Origin: Burkholderiaceae bacterium
GTDB taxonomy: Bacteria; Pseudomonadota; Gammaproteobacteria; Burkholderiales; Burkholderiaceae_C
Direction: 5' to 3'
NCBI GenBank assembly: GCA_017853735.1
Contig: JAFMJA010000188.1
Location: 1 to 5,487, forward strand
DNA length: 5,487 nucleotides
The translations under genes were made by a program, and so were the position numbers. Shown piece by piece: positions 1 through 5,487 of the stretch. Each line of letters begins with the position of its first letter. Position 1 is the first letter of the stretch. The notes below the pieces were generated by a model, which saw only the letters and a program-made list of their open reading frames with translations, did no database searches and was not told the origin of the DNA.

Positions 1-1037
1 TAATGCCGGGCGCGGTGGCCGAACTTGACGCCATCAAAGCGGCTCAGGTTGGAGCTGGCCTCGGCGGGCGCAATGATGTAGTAGACCGGAATGGCCAGCT
101 CGGTGCGCGGCAGGCTGATCGGAACCAGGCGGGCGCCGAGCTTCTGGTATTCCTGCAAGGCGGCATCGATCGCACGCCGCACATCGGCTGAAAGGCCTTC
201 ACCAAAAAATTCTTTGGGTACACCGATGCGCAGGCCTTGCAGCGAGTCCTTGAGCGAGCGGGAAAAATCTTCTGCTGGCGCATCCAGCGAGGTGGAGTCG
301 CGGTCGGGGTCCGGGCCGCACATCGCCGAAAGCAGGAGCGCGCAATCTTCTGCGCTGCGCGCCATGGGCCCGGCCTGGTCCAGGCTGGAGGCGTAGGCAA
401 TCATGCCGTAGCGTGAGGCGCGGCCATAGGTGGGCTTGATGCCAGTGATGCCGCAAAACGCAGCCGGTTGGCGGATCGAGCCCCCGGTATCGGTGCCGCT
501 GGCCGCTGGCGCCAAGCGTGCAGCCACCGCCGCAGCACTGCCGCCCGAAGAGCCGCCCGCGACCCGCTGAATATCCCAGGGATTGCGTACCGGGGAGGCG
601 CTGGCGTGACCCAGCGCCGGCACGGCCACATTTTCATTGGCCGATCCCATGGCGAATTCGTCACAGCTCAACTTGCCCAAGGTCACCGCGCCTTCCTGCG
701 CCAGTCGCGTCACCACCGTGGCGTCAAAGGGCGAGCGGTAGCCAGCCAGCATTTTGGAGCCAGCAGTGGTTGGGAAATCTCGGGTGACAAAGATGTCTTT
801 GTGTGCGATCGGCACGCCAGCCAGGGCTCCGCAGTCGCCAGAGGCGATGCTGGCATCGGCGGCACGCGCCTGGGCCAGGGTGGCCTCCTCGTTCAGCGCC
901 AGAAAAGCAGCCAGATGGTGATGCGTGCTGATGCGTTGCAAAAAATGCTGGGCAGTTTCCAGCGCCGATACCTTTTTCTCGCGCAATGCCTCAGCCAGCG
1001 CTGTCAAGGACAACTGATGCAGTTCAGCGCTCATCAT
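1..1037 (-). CDS. gatA: GatA, amidase subunit of tRNA-dependent amidotransferase (C-terminus missing)
   Basis: This is the catalytic amidase subunit of GatCAB. It frees ammonia from glutamine and passes it to GatB, which converts Glu-tRNA(Gln) and/or Asp-tRNA(Asn) to the amide form in the cytoplasm. The sequence shows the amidase-signature fold: AHKD with the catalytic lysine K80, GGSSGGSAA with the cis-serine S163, and GTDTGGSIRQP with the nucleophile S187 (first-Met numbering). These are followed by GITGIKPTYGR and, close to the edge, SSNLSRFDGVKFGHR. Only 345 codons are present; the family usually has about 485-495, so roughly the last 145 are outside the window. Two adjacent in-frame ATGs (1037 and 1034) could start it. 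The first forms an ATGA overlap with the gatC stop and I prefer it. No clear Shine-Dalgarno is visible, so translational coupling to gatC is likely. Which tRNA is served cannot be told from this sequence. Confidence 0.97.
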   Translation of the reverse strand, partial: MMSAELHQLSLTALAEALREKKVSALETAQHFLQRISTHHHLAAFLALNEEATLAQARAADASIASGDCGALAGVPIAHKDIFVTRDFPTTAGSKMLAGYRSPFDATVVTRLAQEGAVTLGKLSCDEFAMGSANENVAVPALGHASASPVRNPWDIQRVAGGSSGGSAAAVAARLAPAASGTDTGGSIRQPAAFCGITGIKPTYGRASRYGMIAYASSLDQAGPMARSAEDCALLLSAMCGPDPDRDSTSLDAPAEDFSRSLKDSLQGLRIGVPKEFFGEGLSADVRRAIDAALQEYQKLGARLVPISLPRTELAIPVYYIIAPAEASSNLSRFDGVKFGHRARH

Positions 1038-1333
1038 TCAATCACTCGGGGTACCAGGAACAAGCCTCGCTCAGTCGCGGGCGCACTCTGCTGGTTGGCC
1101 TGACGGTTGTCGGTTTCGCTCGCCATGTCCTCGCGCAGGCGCAGGGCCACTTCGGAAACAGCGGCCAGTGGGTGTGCCAGCGGCACGATCTGGCGGGTGT
1201 CGACCCCGCGCATTTGTTCAACCAGGTCGAAGAAACTGTTGATCTGATGGAGCATGCGATCGCTTTCACCCGGCTGCAGTTCGAGCCGGGCCAGATTGGC
1301 GATGCGTGCGATATCGTTGGAGTTGAGTGACAT
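1034..1333 (-). CDS. gatC: GatC, small subunit of tRNA-dependent amidotransferase
   Basis: A 99-residue protein, normal for GatC, which wraps around the GatA-GatB interface and stabilises the complex. Family hallmarks are visible: an N-terminal helix with IARIANLARLEL (about residues 8-19), a helix with INSFFDLVEQM (31-41), the segment VDTRQIVPLAHPL (44-56), LREDM (66-70), and the C-terminal LFLVPRVIE (91-99). ATG at 1333 is chosen because the recognisable family sequence begins there (MSLNSNDIARIANLARL). The frame stays open upstream to 1549, but that extension is compositionally unlike GatC and would overlap the mreB start. The Shine-Dalgarno before 1333 is poor. gatC is the first gene of the minus-strand operon, diverges from mreB, and its TGA overlaps the gatA ATG. 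Confidence 0.96.
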   Translation of the reverse strand: MSLNSNDIARIANLARLELQPGESDRMLHQINSFFDLVEQMRGVDTRQIVPLAHPLAAVSEVALRLREDMASETDNRQANQQSAPATERGLFLVPRVIE

Positions 1334-1365
1334 GGGTGCCGCAGCTTGAAAACAGGTGCCAAGGG

Positions 1366-1388
1366 GCTGGACAAACCGGCCATCCAGC
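1366..1388. repeat. Inverted repeat GCTGGA / TCCAGC in the gatC leader region
   Basis: GCTGGA at 1366-1371 is perfectly complementary to TCCAGC at 1383-1388, with an 11-nt loop. It would lie in the gatC 5' leader if transcription starts near 1410. There is no following U-run, so it is not an intrinsic terminator. A 6-bp repeat can arise by chance in GC-rich DNA. Confidence 0.3.
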
Positions 1389-1413
1389 ACAGGGTCTTTC
1401 ACGGGGGATGGGG

Positions 1414-1420
1414 TATTATC
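1414..1420. promoter_or_regulatory. TATTATC, possible -10 element usable on both strands
   Basis: On the plus strand TATTAT (1414-1419) matches TATAAT at 5 of 6 positions. On the minus strand GATAAT (1420 down to 1415) also matches at 5 of 6. It is the most AT-rich spot of the intergenic region. It would give a leader of roughly 110 nt for mreB and roughly 75 nt for gatC. No convincing -35 box lies 16-18 bp upstream in either direction, and neither side has an extended TGn motif, so confidence is low. Confidence 0.3.
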
Positions 1421-1492
1421 CAACCTTTGGACGTCGTAGTTGCGCCTTAGGGCTAATGACGCTCCATGGAGATTGTTGTAGACCATGAGGTG

Positions 1493-1515
1493 ATGCCGGC
1501 CGGAGTGCCTGGCAT
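1493..1515 (+). repeat. Short hairpin just upstream of the mreB ribosome binding site
   Basis: ATGCCGG (1493-1499) can pair with CTGGCAT (1509-1515), giving a 7-bp stem that includes one G-U pair and a 9-nt loop. The loop carries GGAG (1502-1505). The stem ends nine bases before the mreB Shine-Dalgarno, so it could affect ribosome access. Functional relevance is inferred only. Confidence 0.3.
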
Positions 1516-1537
1516 GCCTGCCCAAAGGATGTTGTGA
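1514..1537 (+). other. Possible 7-codon leader ORF overlapping the mreB start codon
   Basis: ATG at 1514 begins a 7-codon frame (MPAQRML) ending in TGA at 1535-1537. The last base of that stop is the A of the mreB ATG (TGATG). GGAG at 1502-1505 lies 8 nt before the ATG, a workable Shine-Dalgarno spacing. The same frame is open from another ATG at 1493, but GAGG there is only 2 nt away. The mreB Shine-Dalgarno lies inside this ORF. Such a short frame may be chance, and no conservation data are available. Confidence 0.2.
1524..1529 (+). promoter_or_regulatory. Shine-Dalgarno AAAGGA deciding the mreB start
   Basis: AAAGGA ends 7 nt before ATG 1537 but only 4 nt before the in-frame GTG at 1534. 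This spacing, together with the family N-terminus MFGxxRRYF, favours ATG 1537. Confidence 0.75.
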
Positions 1538-2580
1538 TGTTTGGATCATTCCGGCGGTACTTTTCCACCGACCTGGCCATTGACCTCGGTACTGCCAATA
1601 CCCTGATTTATGTACGGGACAAGGGGATCGTGCTGGATGAGCCCTCGGTTGTCGCCATTCGCCACGAAGGCGGTCCCCAGGGCAAAAAAACCATTCAGGC
1701 CGTTGGCAAGGAAGCCAAAACCATGCTGGGCAAGGTGCCCGGCAATATTGAAGCCATCCGGCCGATGAAAGACGGCGTGATTGCCGACTTTACGGTGACC
1801 GAGCAGATGCTCAAGCAGTTCATCAAGATGGTGCATCCGCGCTCGATAATGAAGCCCAGTCCGCGCATCATTATCTGCGTGCCTTGCGGCTCCACCCAGG
1901 TCGAACGCCGTGCCATTCGCGAATCCGCGCTGGGCGCTGGGGCATCCGAGGTGTACCTGATTGAGGAACCGATGGCTGCTGCCATCGGTGCCGGGCTGCC
2001 GGTCAGCGAGGCGGCGGGCTCGATGGTGGTGGATATTGGCGGCGGCACCACCGAGGTGGGCGTGATTTCCCTGGGCGGCATGGTGTACAAGGGTAGCGTG
2101 CGTGTGGGCGGCGACAAGTTTGATGAGGCCATCATCAATTACATCCGCCGCAACTACGGCATGTTGATCGGCGAGCCCACCGCAGAAATGGTAAAAAAGA
2201 ATATTGGCTCAGCCTTTCCAGGCAGCGAGGTGCGCGAGATGGAAGTACGCGGCCGCAACCTGTCTGAGGGTGTGCCGCGCAGCTTCAGCATTTCCTCCAA
2301 CGAGATTCTGGAAGCCCTGACCGACCCCCTCAACAACATTGTTTCAGCGGTCAAAAACGCACTGGAGCAGACCCCCCCCGAGCTGGGTGCCGACATCGCC
2401 GACCGGGGCATGATCCTGACCGGCGGCGGCGCCTTGCTGCGCGATCTGGACCGCTTGTTGTCTGAAGAGACCGGCCTGCCGGTGCTGGTGGCCGAGGACC
2501 CGCTGACTTGCGTGGTGCGCGGATGTGGCATTGCCCTGGAGCGGATGGAGCGGCTGGGCAGCATCTTCACCAGCGAATAA
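1537..2580 (+). CDS. mreB: MreB, actin-like rod-shape-determining protein
   Basis: A 347-residue bacterial actin homologue, the normal length. It polymerises into antiparallel filaments on the inner face of the cytoplasmic membrane and orients lateral cell-wall synthesis through MreC, MreD, RodA and PBP2. The ATPase signatures are present: phosphate-1 DLGTANT (16-22), the VP..STQVERRA segment (115-126), IEEPMAAAIGAG (142-153), phosphate-2 DIGGGTTEVG (166-175) and the adenosine motif LTGGGALL (294-301). The N-terminal MFGSFRRYF is amphipathic and fits membrane attachment. An in-frame GTG at 1534 would add one residue but is worse placed relative to the Shine-Dalgarno. mreB is the first gene of the elongation operon, 15 bp before mreC, with no hairpin or T-run between them. 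A run of eight C at 2372-2379 lies within codons for TPP; the frame is intact. Confidence 0.98.
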   Translation: MFGSFRRYFSTDLAIDLGTANTLIYVRDKGIVLDEPSVVAIRHEGGPQGKKTIQAVGKEAKTMLGKVPGNIEAIRPMKDGVIADFTVTEQMLKQFIKMVHPRSIMKPSPRIIICVPCGSTQVERRAIRESALGAGASEVYLIEEPMAAAIGAGLPVSEAAGSMVVDIGGGTTEVGVISLGGMVYKGSVRVGGDKFDEAIINYIRRNYGMLIGEPTAEMVKKNIGSAFPGSEVREMEVRGRNLSEGVPRSFSISSNEILEALTDPLNNIVSAVKNALEQTPPELGADIADRGMILTGGGALLRDLDRLLSEETGLPVLVAEDPLTCVVRGCGIALERMERLGSIFTSE

Positions 2581-2595
2581 GTTTCGGATACAGCG

Positions 2596-3522
2596 ATGCC
2601 ACTGGGTACGCTGGACAGAACCCCGCCACCTTTTTTCCGCCAGGGCACCTCGGCGCTGACCAAGCTGCTGGTCTTTAGCGCGCTGGCCATCTTTCTGATG
2701 GTGGCCGATGCGCGGCTAAATGTGGTGCAGCCTCTGCGCGCGGGGATTGCCTCGGCGCTCTACCCGCTGCAATGGCTGACCCAGATACCTGGGGACTGGT
2801 CTGATCATCTGTCGCGTCGCCTCGAGTCGGTGCAGCAGGCCCAATCGAGTGCGCAAAGCGCCCAGAAACTGTTGCAGCAACTGACCCAGCGCGCGCAACA
2901 GGTGGAGCTGCTCCAGTTGGAAAATACCCGCCTGCGCCAACTGCTGGACCTGCGCGAACAGATCACAGTCGACACCCAGACCGCACAGGTCTTGTACGAC
3001 GCGGCCGACCCCTACACCCGCAAGGTCGTCATTGACAAAGGCTCGGTCAAGGGAATAGTTCCTGGATCCCCGGTGATTGATGAACTGGGTGTACTCGGGC
3101 AGGTGACCCGTGTCTACCCCCTGATCAGCGAGGTGACATTGCTGAGCGACCCTGACCAGGTGATCCCGACCCTGAACACCAGAAATGGCTTGCGTGCGCT
3201 GGCTTTTGGGAGCACCAGCAGCCAGGACGAGGGCATGGAATTGCGCCTGATGGCGGCCAACGCGGATGTGCAGGTCGGTGACCTGCTGGCGACCAGCGGG
3301 GTTGACGCGGTCTATCCGCCCGGCCTGCATGTGGCCCGGGTCAGCAAAGTGGATCGACGGGGCAATTCTATTTTTGCCAGCATTGCGCTCGAGCCGGTTG
3401 CCCGTCTCAGTGGCGCACTGCATGTGCTGGTGTTGCAGCCGTTGTCGGCCCATTTGCCGCCCCGTCCACCGAGCGAAGGCCAAACCCCGAACGCTGCACC
3501 GTCGACAGGAGATCGTAAATGA
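2596..3522 (+). CDS. mreC: MreC, periplasmic cell-shape scaffold protein
   Basis: A 308-residue bitopic membrane protein that links the cytoplasmic MreB filament to periplasmic wall synthases and activates PBP2/RodA. Order of parts: a short cytoplasmic N-terminus with the MPLGTLDRTPPPFFRQG stretch, one membrane helix at about 22-37 (LTKLLVFSALAIFLMV), a Gln/Leu-rich coiled coil at about 72-122 that dimerises MreC, then the two-part beta domain from about 128 to 282. That domain has DKGSVKGIVPGSPVID (147-162), the VTLLSDPDQVIP stretch (180-191) and GDLLATSGVDAVYPPGL (228-244). A Pro-rich polar tail of about 25 residues closes it. ATG 2596 has only a weak GGA 7 nt upstream, so coupling to mreB is likely. 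Its TGA overlaps the mreD ATG. Confidence 0.97.
   Translation: MPLGTLDRTPPPFFRQGTSALTKLLVFSALAIFLMVADARLNVVQPLRAGIASALYPLQWLTQIPGDWSDHLSRRLESVQQAQSSAQSAQKLLQQLTQRAQQVELLQLENTRLRQLLDLREQITVDTQTAQVLYDAADPYTRKVVIDKGSVKGIVPGSPVIDELGVLGQVTRVYPLISEVTLLSDPDQVIPTLNTRNGLRALAFGSTSSQDEGMELRLMAANADVQVGDLLATSGVDAVYPPGLHVARVSKVDRRGNSIFASIALEPVARLSGALHVLVLQPLSAHLPPRPPSEGQTPNAAPSTGDRK
3507..3511 (+). promoter_or_regulatory. Shine-Dalgarno AGGAG for mreD
   Basis: AGGAG lies inside the end of mreC, 7 nt before ATG 3519. This is the strongest ribosome binding site in the operon and favours ATG 3519 over the second ATG at 3525. Confidence 0.75.
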
Positions 3523-4049
3523 TCATGCGGCCAGGGCAACAGCTGTTGCTGCCTGCCAACCCCCTTTTCATTTGGGGCAGCCTGTTGGCCGCATTCCTGT
3601 TCAATGTGCTGCAGAACGTTGAGTTCTGGGGGCGGGCCTCGTGGGCGCCCGATGTGCTGGCGCTGATATTGGTGTTCTGGAGCGTGCATCAGCCGCGCCG
3701 GATTGGGGTGGGCGCCGCATTCATGTTTGGCCTGTTCATGGATGTGCATCAGGGCAGCTTGCTGGGTCAGCATGCCTTGTCCTATGTGGTGCTGAGCTTC
3801 CTGGCGATCGCCATTCACCGCCGGCTGCTGTGGTTTCCGGTGCCCACGCAGTCGCTTCAGGTCCTGCCTTTGTTTGTTGCAGCCCATGCGCTGGCCTTGA
3901 TCGTTCGACTGCTGGTCGGTGGGAGTTTTCCTGGCCTGGGTATTCTGCTGGCACCGGTGCTTGAAGCGATACTCTGGCCTGTTGTTTCGGTGCTGCTGCT
4001 GTTGCCGCAACGGCGTGCGCCCAATCCTGATGAAAATCGTCCCCTATGA
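3519..4049 (+). CDS. mreD: MreD, integral membrane rod-shape protein
   Basis: A 176-residue polytopic inner-membrane protein, slightly longer than the usual 160-170, that works with MreC in the elongation complex; its exact biochemical role is not settled. Five to six hydrophobic segments are visible, roughly at 15-33, 42-56, 63-76, 84-100, 113-133 and 140-162. Between the third and fourth sits the GLFMDVHQGSLLGQHAL stretch, the recognisable MreD signature (GL..D...G..LG..A). A conserved-looking aspartate follows the first loop (WAPDVLALI). The tail is charged and cytoplasmic in character. It starts in an ATGA overlap with mreC and ends in an ATGA overlap with mrdA, so its translation is probably coupled on both sides. 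Identification rests on the signature, hydropathy and gene order, since MreD is weakly conserved. Confidence 0.94.
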   Translation: MIMRPGQQLLLPANPLFIWGSLLAAFLFNVLQNVEFWGRASWAPDVLALILVFWSVHQPRRIGVGAAFMFGLFMDVHQGSLLGQHALSYVVLSFLAIAIHRRLLWFPVPTQSLQVLPLFVAAHALALIVRLLVGGSFPGLGILLAPVLEAILWPVVSVLLLLPQRRAPNPDENRPL

Positions 4050-5487
4050 CCGAAATGCGCAACGTCAAGGCCGACCTGGCGCGCTTTCGCGTGCGGGTGC
4101 TGGCGGTCACGGTGCTGCTATTGGTCTGTTTCCTGACCCTGGCGATACGACTGTTCTACCTGCAGGTGCTGCAGCACGACGAACTGTGGGATCAGGCTGA
4201 GAGCAACCGCACGGCCATTGTGCCGGTGGTCCCCAACCGCGGCCTGATCCTGGACCGCAACGGCATTGTGCTGGCCACCAATTACTCGGCCTATACCCTG
4301 GAGATCACACCCTCAAGAGTGACCGATCTGGAGCAGACCATTGAAGAATTGGCCAAGATTGTGGACATAGCGCCGCGTGACCGACGCCGCTTCAAGAAGA
4401 TTCGTGAGGAATCTAAAAGTTTTGAGTCCGTCCCCATACGCTCGCGCCTGAGTGACGAGGAGGTGGCCCGCTTTGCGGCGCAGAACTACCGTTTCCCGGG
4501 TGTGGAGGTCAAGGCGCGCCTGTTTCGCAACTACCCCTATGGTGAGCTGGCCAGCCATGTGATCGGCTATATCGGGCGTATCAATCAGGCCGAAAAGCGC
4601 GCCATTGAGGATTGGCCGGAGGAGGAACAGGGCAATTACCGCGGGACGGAATACATTGGCAAGCTCGGCGTTGAGCAGAGCTATGAACGCGACCTGCACG
4701 GCATGACAGGCGTGGAGCGGATGGAAACCTCAGCCGGCGGGCGGCCAGTTCGCAAGATGGCCAGTAGCCCCTCCACGCCGGGTAACACTGTGGCCCTGTC
4801 CATTGATATCAAGCTTCAGCACCTGATTGAGACGCTGTTTGGACAGCGCCGGGGCGCTTTGGTCGCGCTTGACCCCAAATCCGGTGAGGTGCTGGCCTTT
4901 GTCAGCAAGCCGACCTTCGATCCCAATCTGTTTGTCGAGGGTATTGACGCTGAAAGCTGGAAGGAGCTCAACGAATCTATCAACAAGCCCCTGCTCAACC
5001 GTGCGTTGCGCGGCACCTACCCGCCGGGTTCGACCTACAAGCCGTTCATGGCGATGGCGGCCCTGCAAAGTGGCAAGCGTTCCCCCAGCACCATCATCAA
5101 CGACAGCGGTACCTGGACATTTGGCAGCCATGTGTTTCGTAGCCATGGTGACAGCGGCCTGGGCGCGGTGGACATGTACCGCAGCATCGTCAAGTCCAGC
5201 AATGTTTATTACTACTCCCTGGCCAACGAGCTGGGCGTCGATGCCATTCACGATTTCATGGCTCCCATGGGCTTTGGTCAGATCACGGGCATTGATGTGC
5301 TGGGCGAGGTGCGTGGCGTGTTGCCCAGCCAGGAGTGGAAGCGCAATGCCTACAAGCGGCCAGAGCAAAAAAAATGGTATGCCGGTGAAACCATCTCCCT
5401 GGGCATTGGCCAGGGCTACAACAGTTTCACCATGCTGCAACTGGCCACCGCCACCGCTACCCTGGCCAATGGGGGCACTCGGTATGT
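4046..5487 (+). CDS. mrdA: Penicillin-binding protein 2, elongation transpeptidase (C-terminus missing)
   Basis: Class B penicillin-binding protein that cross-links peptidoglycan in lateral wall synthesis, paired with the glycosyltransferase RodA. Only 480 codons and two bases are present; the family is about 620-660. Order of parts: a short cytoplasmic N-terminus, one membrane anchor at about 17-38, the PBP dimer domain beginning with PNRGLILDRNG (63-73) and reaching GTEYIGKLGVEQSYE, then the transpeptidase domain. The catalytic SxxK is S329-T-Y-K332 in GTYPPGSTYKPF, and SxN is S384-S-N386 in VKSSNVYYYSLA. The KTG-type motif would lie beyond the edge. WYAGETISLGIGQGY before the edge is typical. 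ATG 4046 overlaps the mreD stop (ATGA). Its own Shine-Dalgarno is weak, suggesting coupling. A second in-frame ATG three codons later is possible. A run of eight A lies at 5367-5374 with the frame intact. pbpA is a synonym. Confidence 0.97.
   Translation, partial: MTEMRNVKADLARFRVRVLAVTVLLLVCFLTLAIRLFYLQVLQHDELWDQAESNRTAIVPVVPNRGLILDRNGIVLATNYSAYTLEITPSRVTDLEQTIEELAKIVDIAPRDRRRFKKIREESKSFESVPIRSRLSDEEVARFAAQNYRFPGVEVKARLFRNYPYGELASHVIGYIGRINQAEKRAIEDWPEEEQGNYRGTEYIGKLGVEQSYERDLHGMTGVERMETSAGGRPVRKMASSPSTPGNTVALSIDIKLQHLIETLFGQRRGALVALDPKSGEVLAFVSKPTFDPNLFVEGIDAESWKELNESINKPLLNRALRGTYPPGSTYKPFMAMAALQSGKRSPSTIINDSGTWTFGSHVFRSHGDSGLGAVDMYRSIVKSSNVYYYSLANELGVDAIHDFMAPMGFGQITGIDVLGEVRGVLPSQEWKRNAYKRPEQKKWYAGETISLGIGQGYNSFTMLQLATATATLANGGTRY

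Larger units (their letters stand above)
1334..1536. promoter_or_regulatory. Divergent gatC / mreB intergenic region with promoters for both operons
   Basis: These 203 bp separate the gatC start (minus strand) from the mreB start (plus strand), so promoters and 5' leaders of both operons are expected here. I find no hexamer pair close to the full TTGACA / TATAAT consensus on either strand. Visible elements are a symmetric TATTATC, two short inverted repeats, a GGTGCC repeat 20 bp apart (1335-1340 and 1355-1360), an AAAGGA Shine-Dalgarno and a minimal leader ORF. No tRNA or known riboswitch pattern was recognised. The promoter function is inferred from gene orientation and has not been shown. 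Confidence 0.6.

Noticed and set aside
468..1103. Plus-strand 211-codon ORF across gatA and the end of gatC
   Set aside because: Antisense to a well-supported gatA frame that carries all catalytic motifs.
1346..1375. TTGAAA (1346-1351) as a plus-strand -35 box
   Set aside because: The best partner at 18 bp spacing is GACAAA, which matches the -10 consensus at only 3 of 6 positions.
1534..1536. GTG as the mreB start
   Set aside because: It is only 4 nt from the AAAGGA Shine-Dalgarno, while ATG 1537 is at 7 nt and gives the usual MreB N-terminus.
1334..1549. Upstream extension of the gatC frame to an ATG at 1549
   Set aside because: GatC family sequence begins at 1333. The extra 72 residues resemble no part of the family and would run over the mreB start.
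2581..2595. Terminator or attenuator between mreB and mreC
   Set aside because: The 15-bp gap holds no inverted repeat and no T-run.
2154..2690. Minus-strand 178-codon ORF opposite the end of mreB and start of mreC
   Set aside because: Ser/Arg-rich shadow of mreB with no family features and no supporting start context.
2716..3483. Minus-strand 255-codon ORF opposite mreC
   Set aside because: It mirrors the mreC coding frame, is Gln/His/Arg-rich as expected for the complement of a Leu/Gln coiled coil, and has no recognisable domain.
3312..4010. Minus-strand 232-codon ORF opposite mreC and mreD
   Set aside because: It spans the junction of two real genes on the other strand and has the Gln/His/Arg-rich composition of a membrane-protein antisense frame.
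4730..5440. Minus-strand 236-codon ORF opposite mrdA
   Set aside because: It is antisense to the clearly recognisable PBP2 transpeptidase domain. The translation has no family features and fits a GC-rich shadow frame.
1..5487. A previously undescribed biological system
   Set aside because: All coding capacity is explained by gatA, gatC, mreB, mreC, mreD and mrdA. No unexplained gene, repeat array or foreign segment remains.

Overview
The window reads as ordinary chromosomal DNA from a betaproteobacterium, most likely a member of the Burkholderiales (Comamonadaceae-like). The clues are about 60% GC, the sequence style of MreB, MreC and GatA, and the divergent gatC / mreB arrangement. The taxonomic call rests on remembered family sequences, not on a search. 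Every gene belongs to a known housekeeping system, and I see no mobile element, CRISPR array, RNA gene or undescribed multi-gene system.

Left part (1-1333, minus strand): gatC and the first 345 codons of gatA, two subunits of the tRNA-dependent amidotransferase GatCAB. gatC is first in the transcript. Its stop codon overlaps the gatA start (ATGA). gatA leaves the window at its left edge, and gatB would be expected beyond.

Middle (1334-1536): a 203-bp divergent intergenic region that must hold the promoters and leaders of both operons. It contains a TATTATC element readable as a -10 box on either strand, two short inverted repeats, a good Shine-Dalgarno for mreB, and a tiny ORF whose stop overlaps the mreB start codon.

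Right part (1537-5487, plus strand): mreB, mreC, mreD and mrdA (PBP2, cut by the right edge after 480 codons), in the classical cell-elongation order. MreB is the actin-like cytoskeletal filament. MreC and MreD are its membrane partners. PBP2 is the transpeptidase of the elongasome, and rodA would normally follow. mreB and mreC are separated by 15 bp, while mreC/mreD and mreD/mrdA each share an ATGA overlap, so the unit looks like one translationally coupled operon of a rod-shaped bacterium.

The observations worth a second look are small: the design of the mreB leader, the shared -10 element, 8-base homopolymers inside mreB and mrdA, and a short extra segment in GatA.
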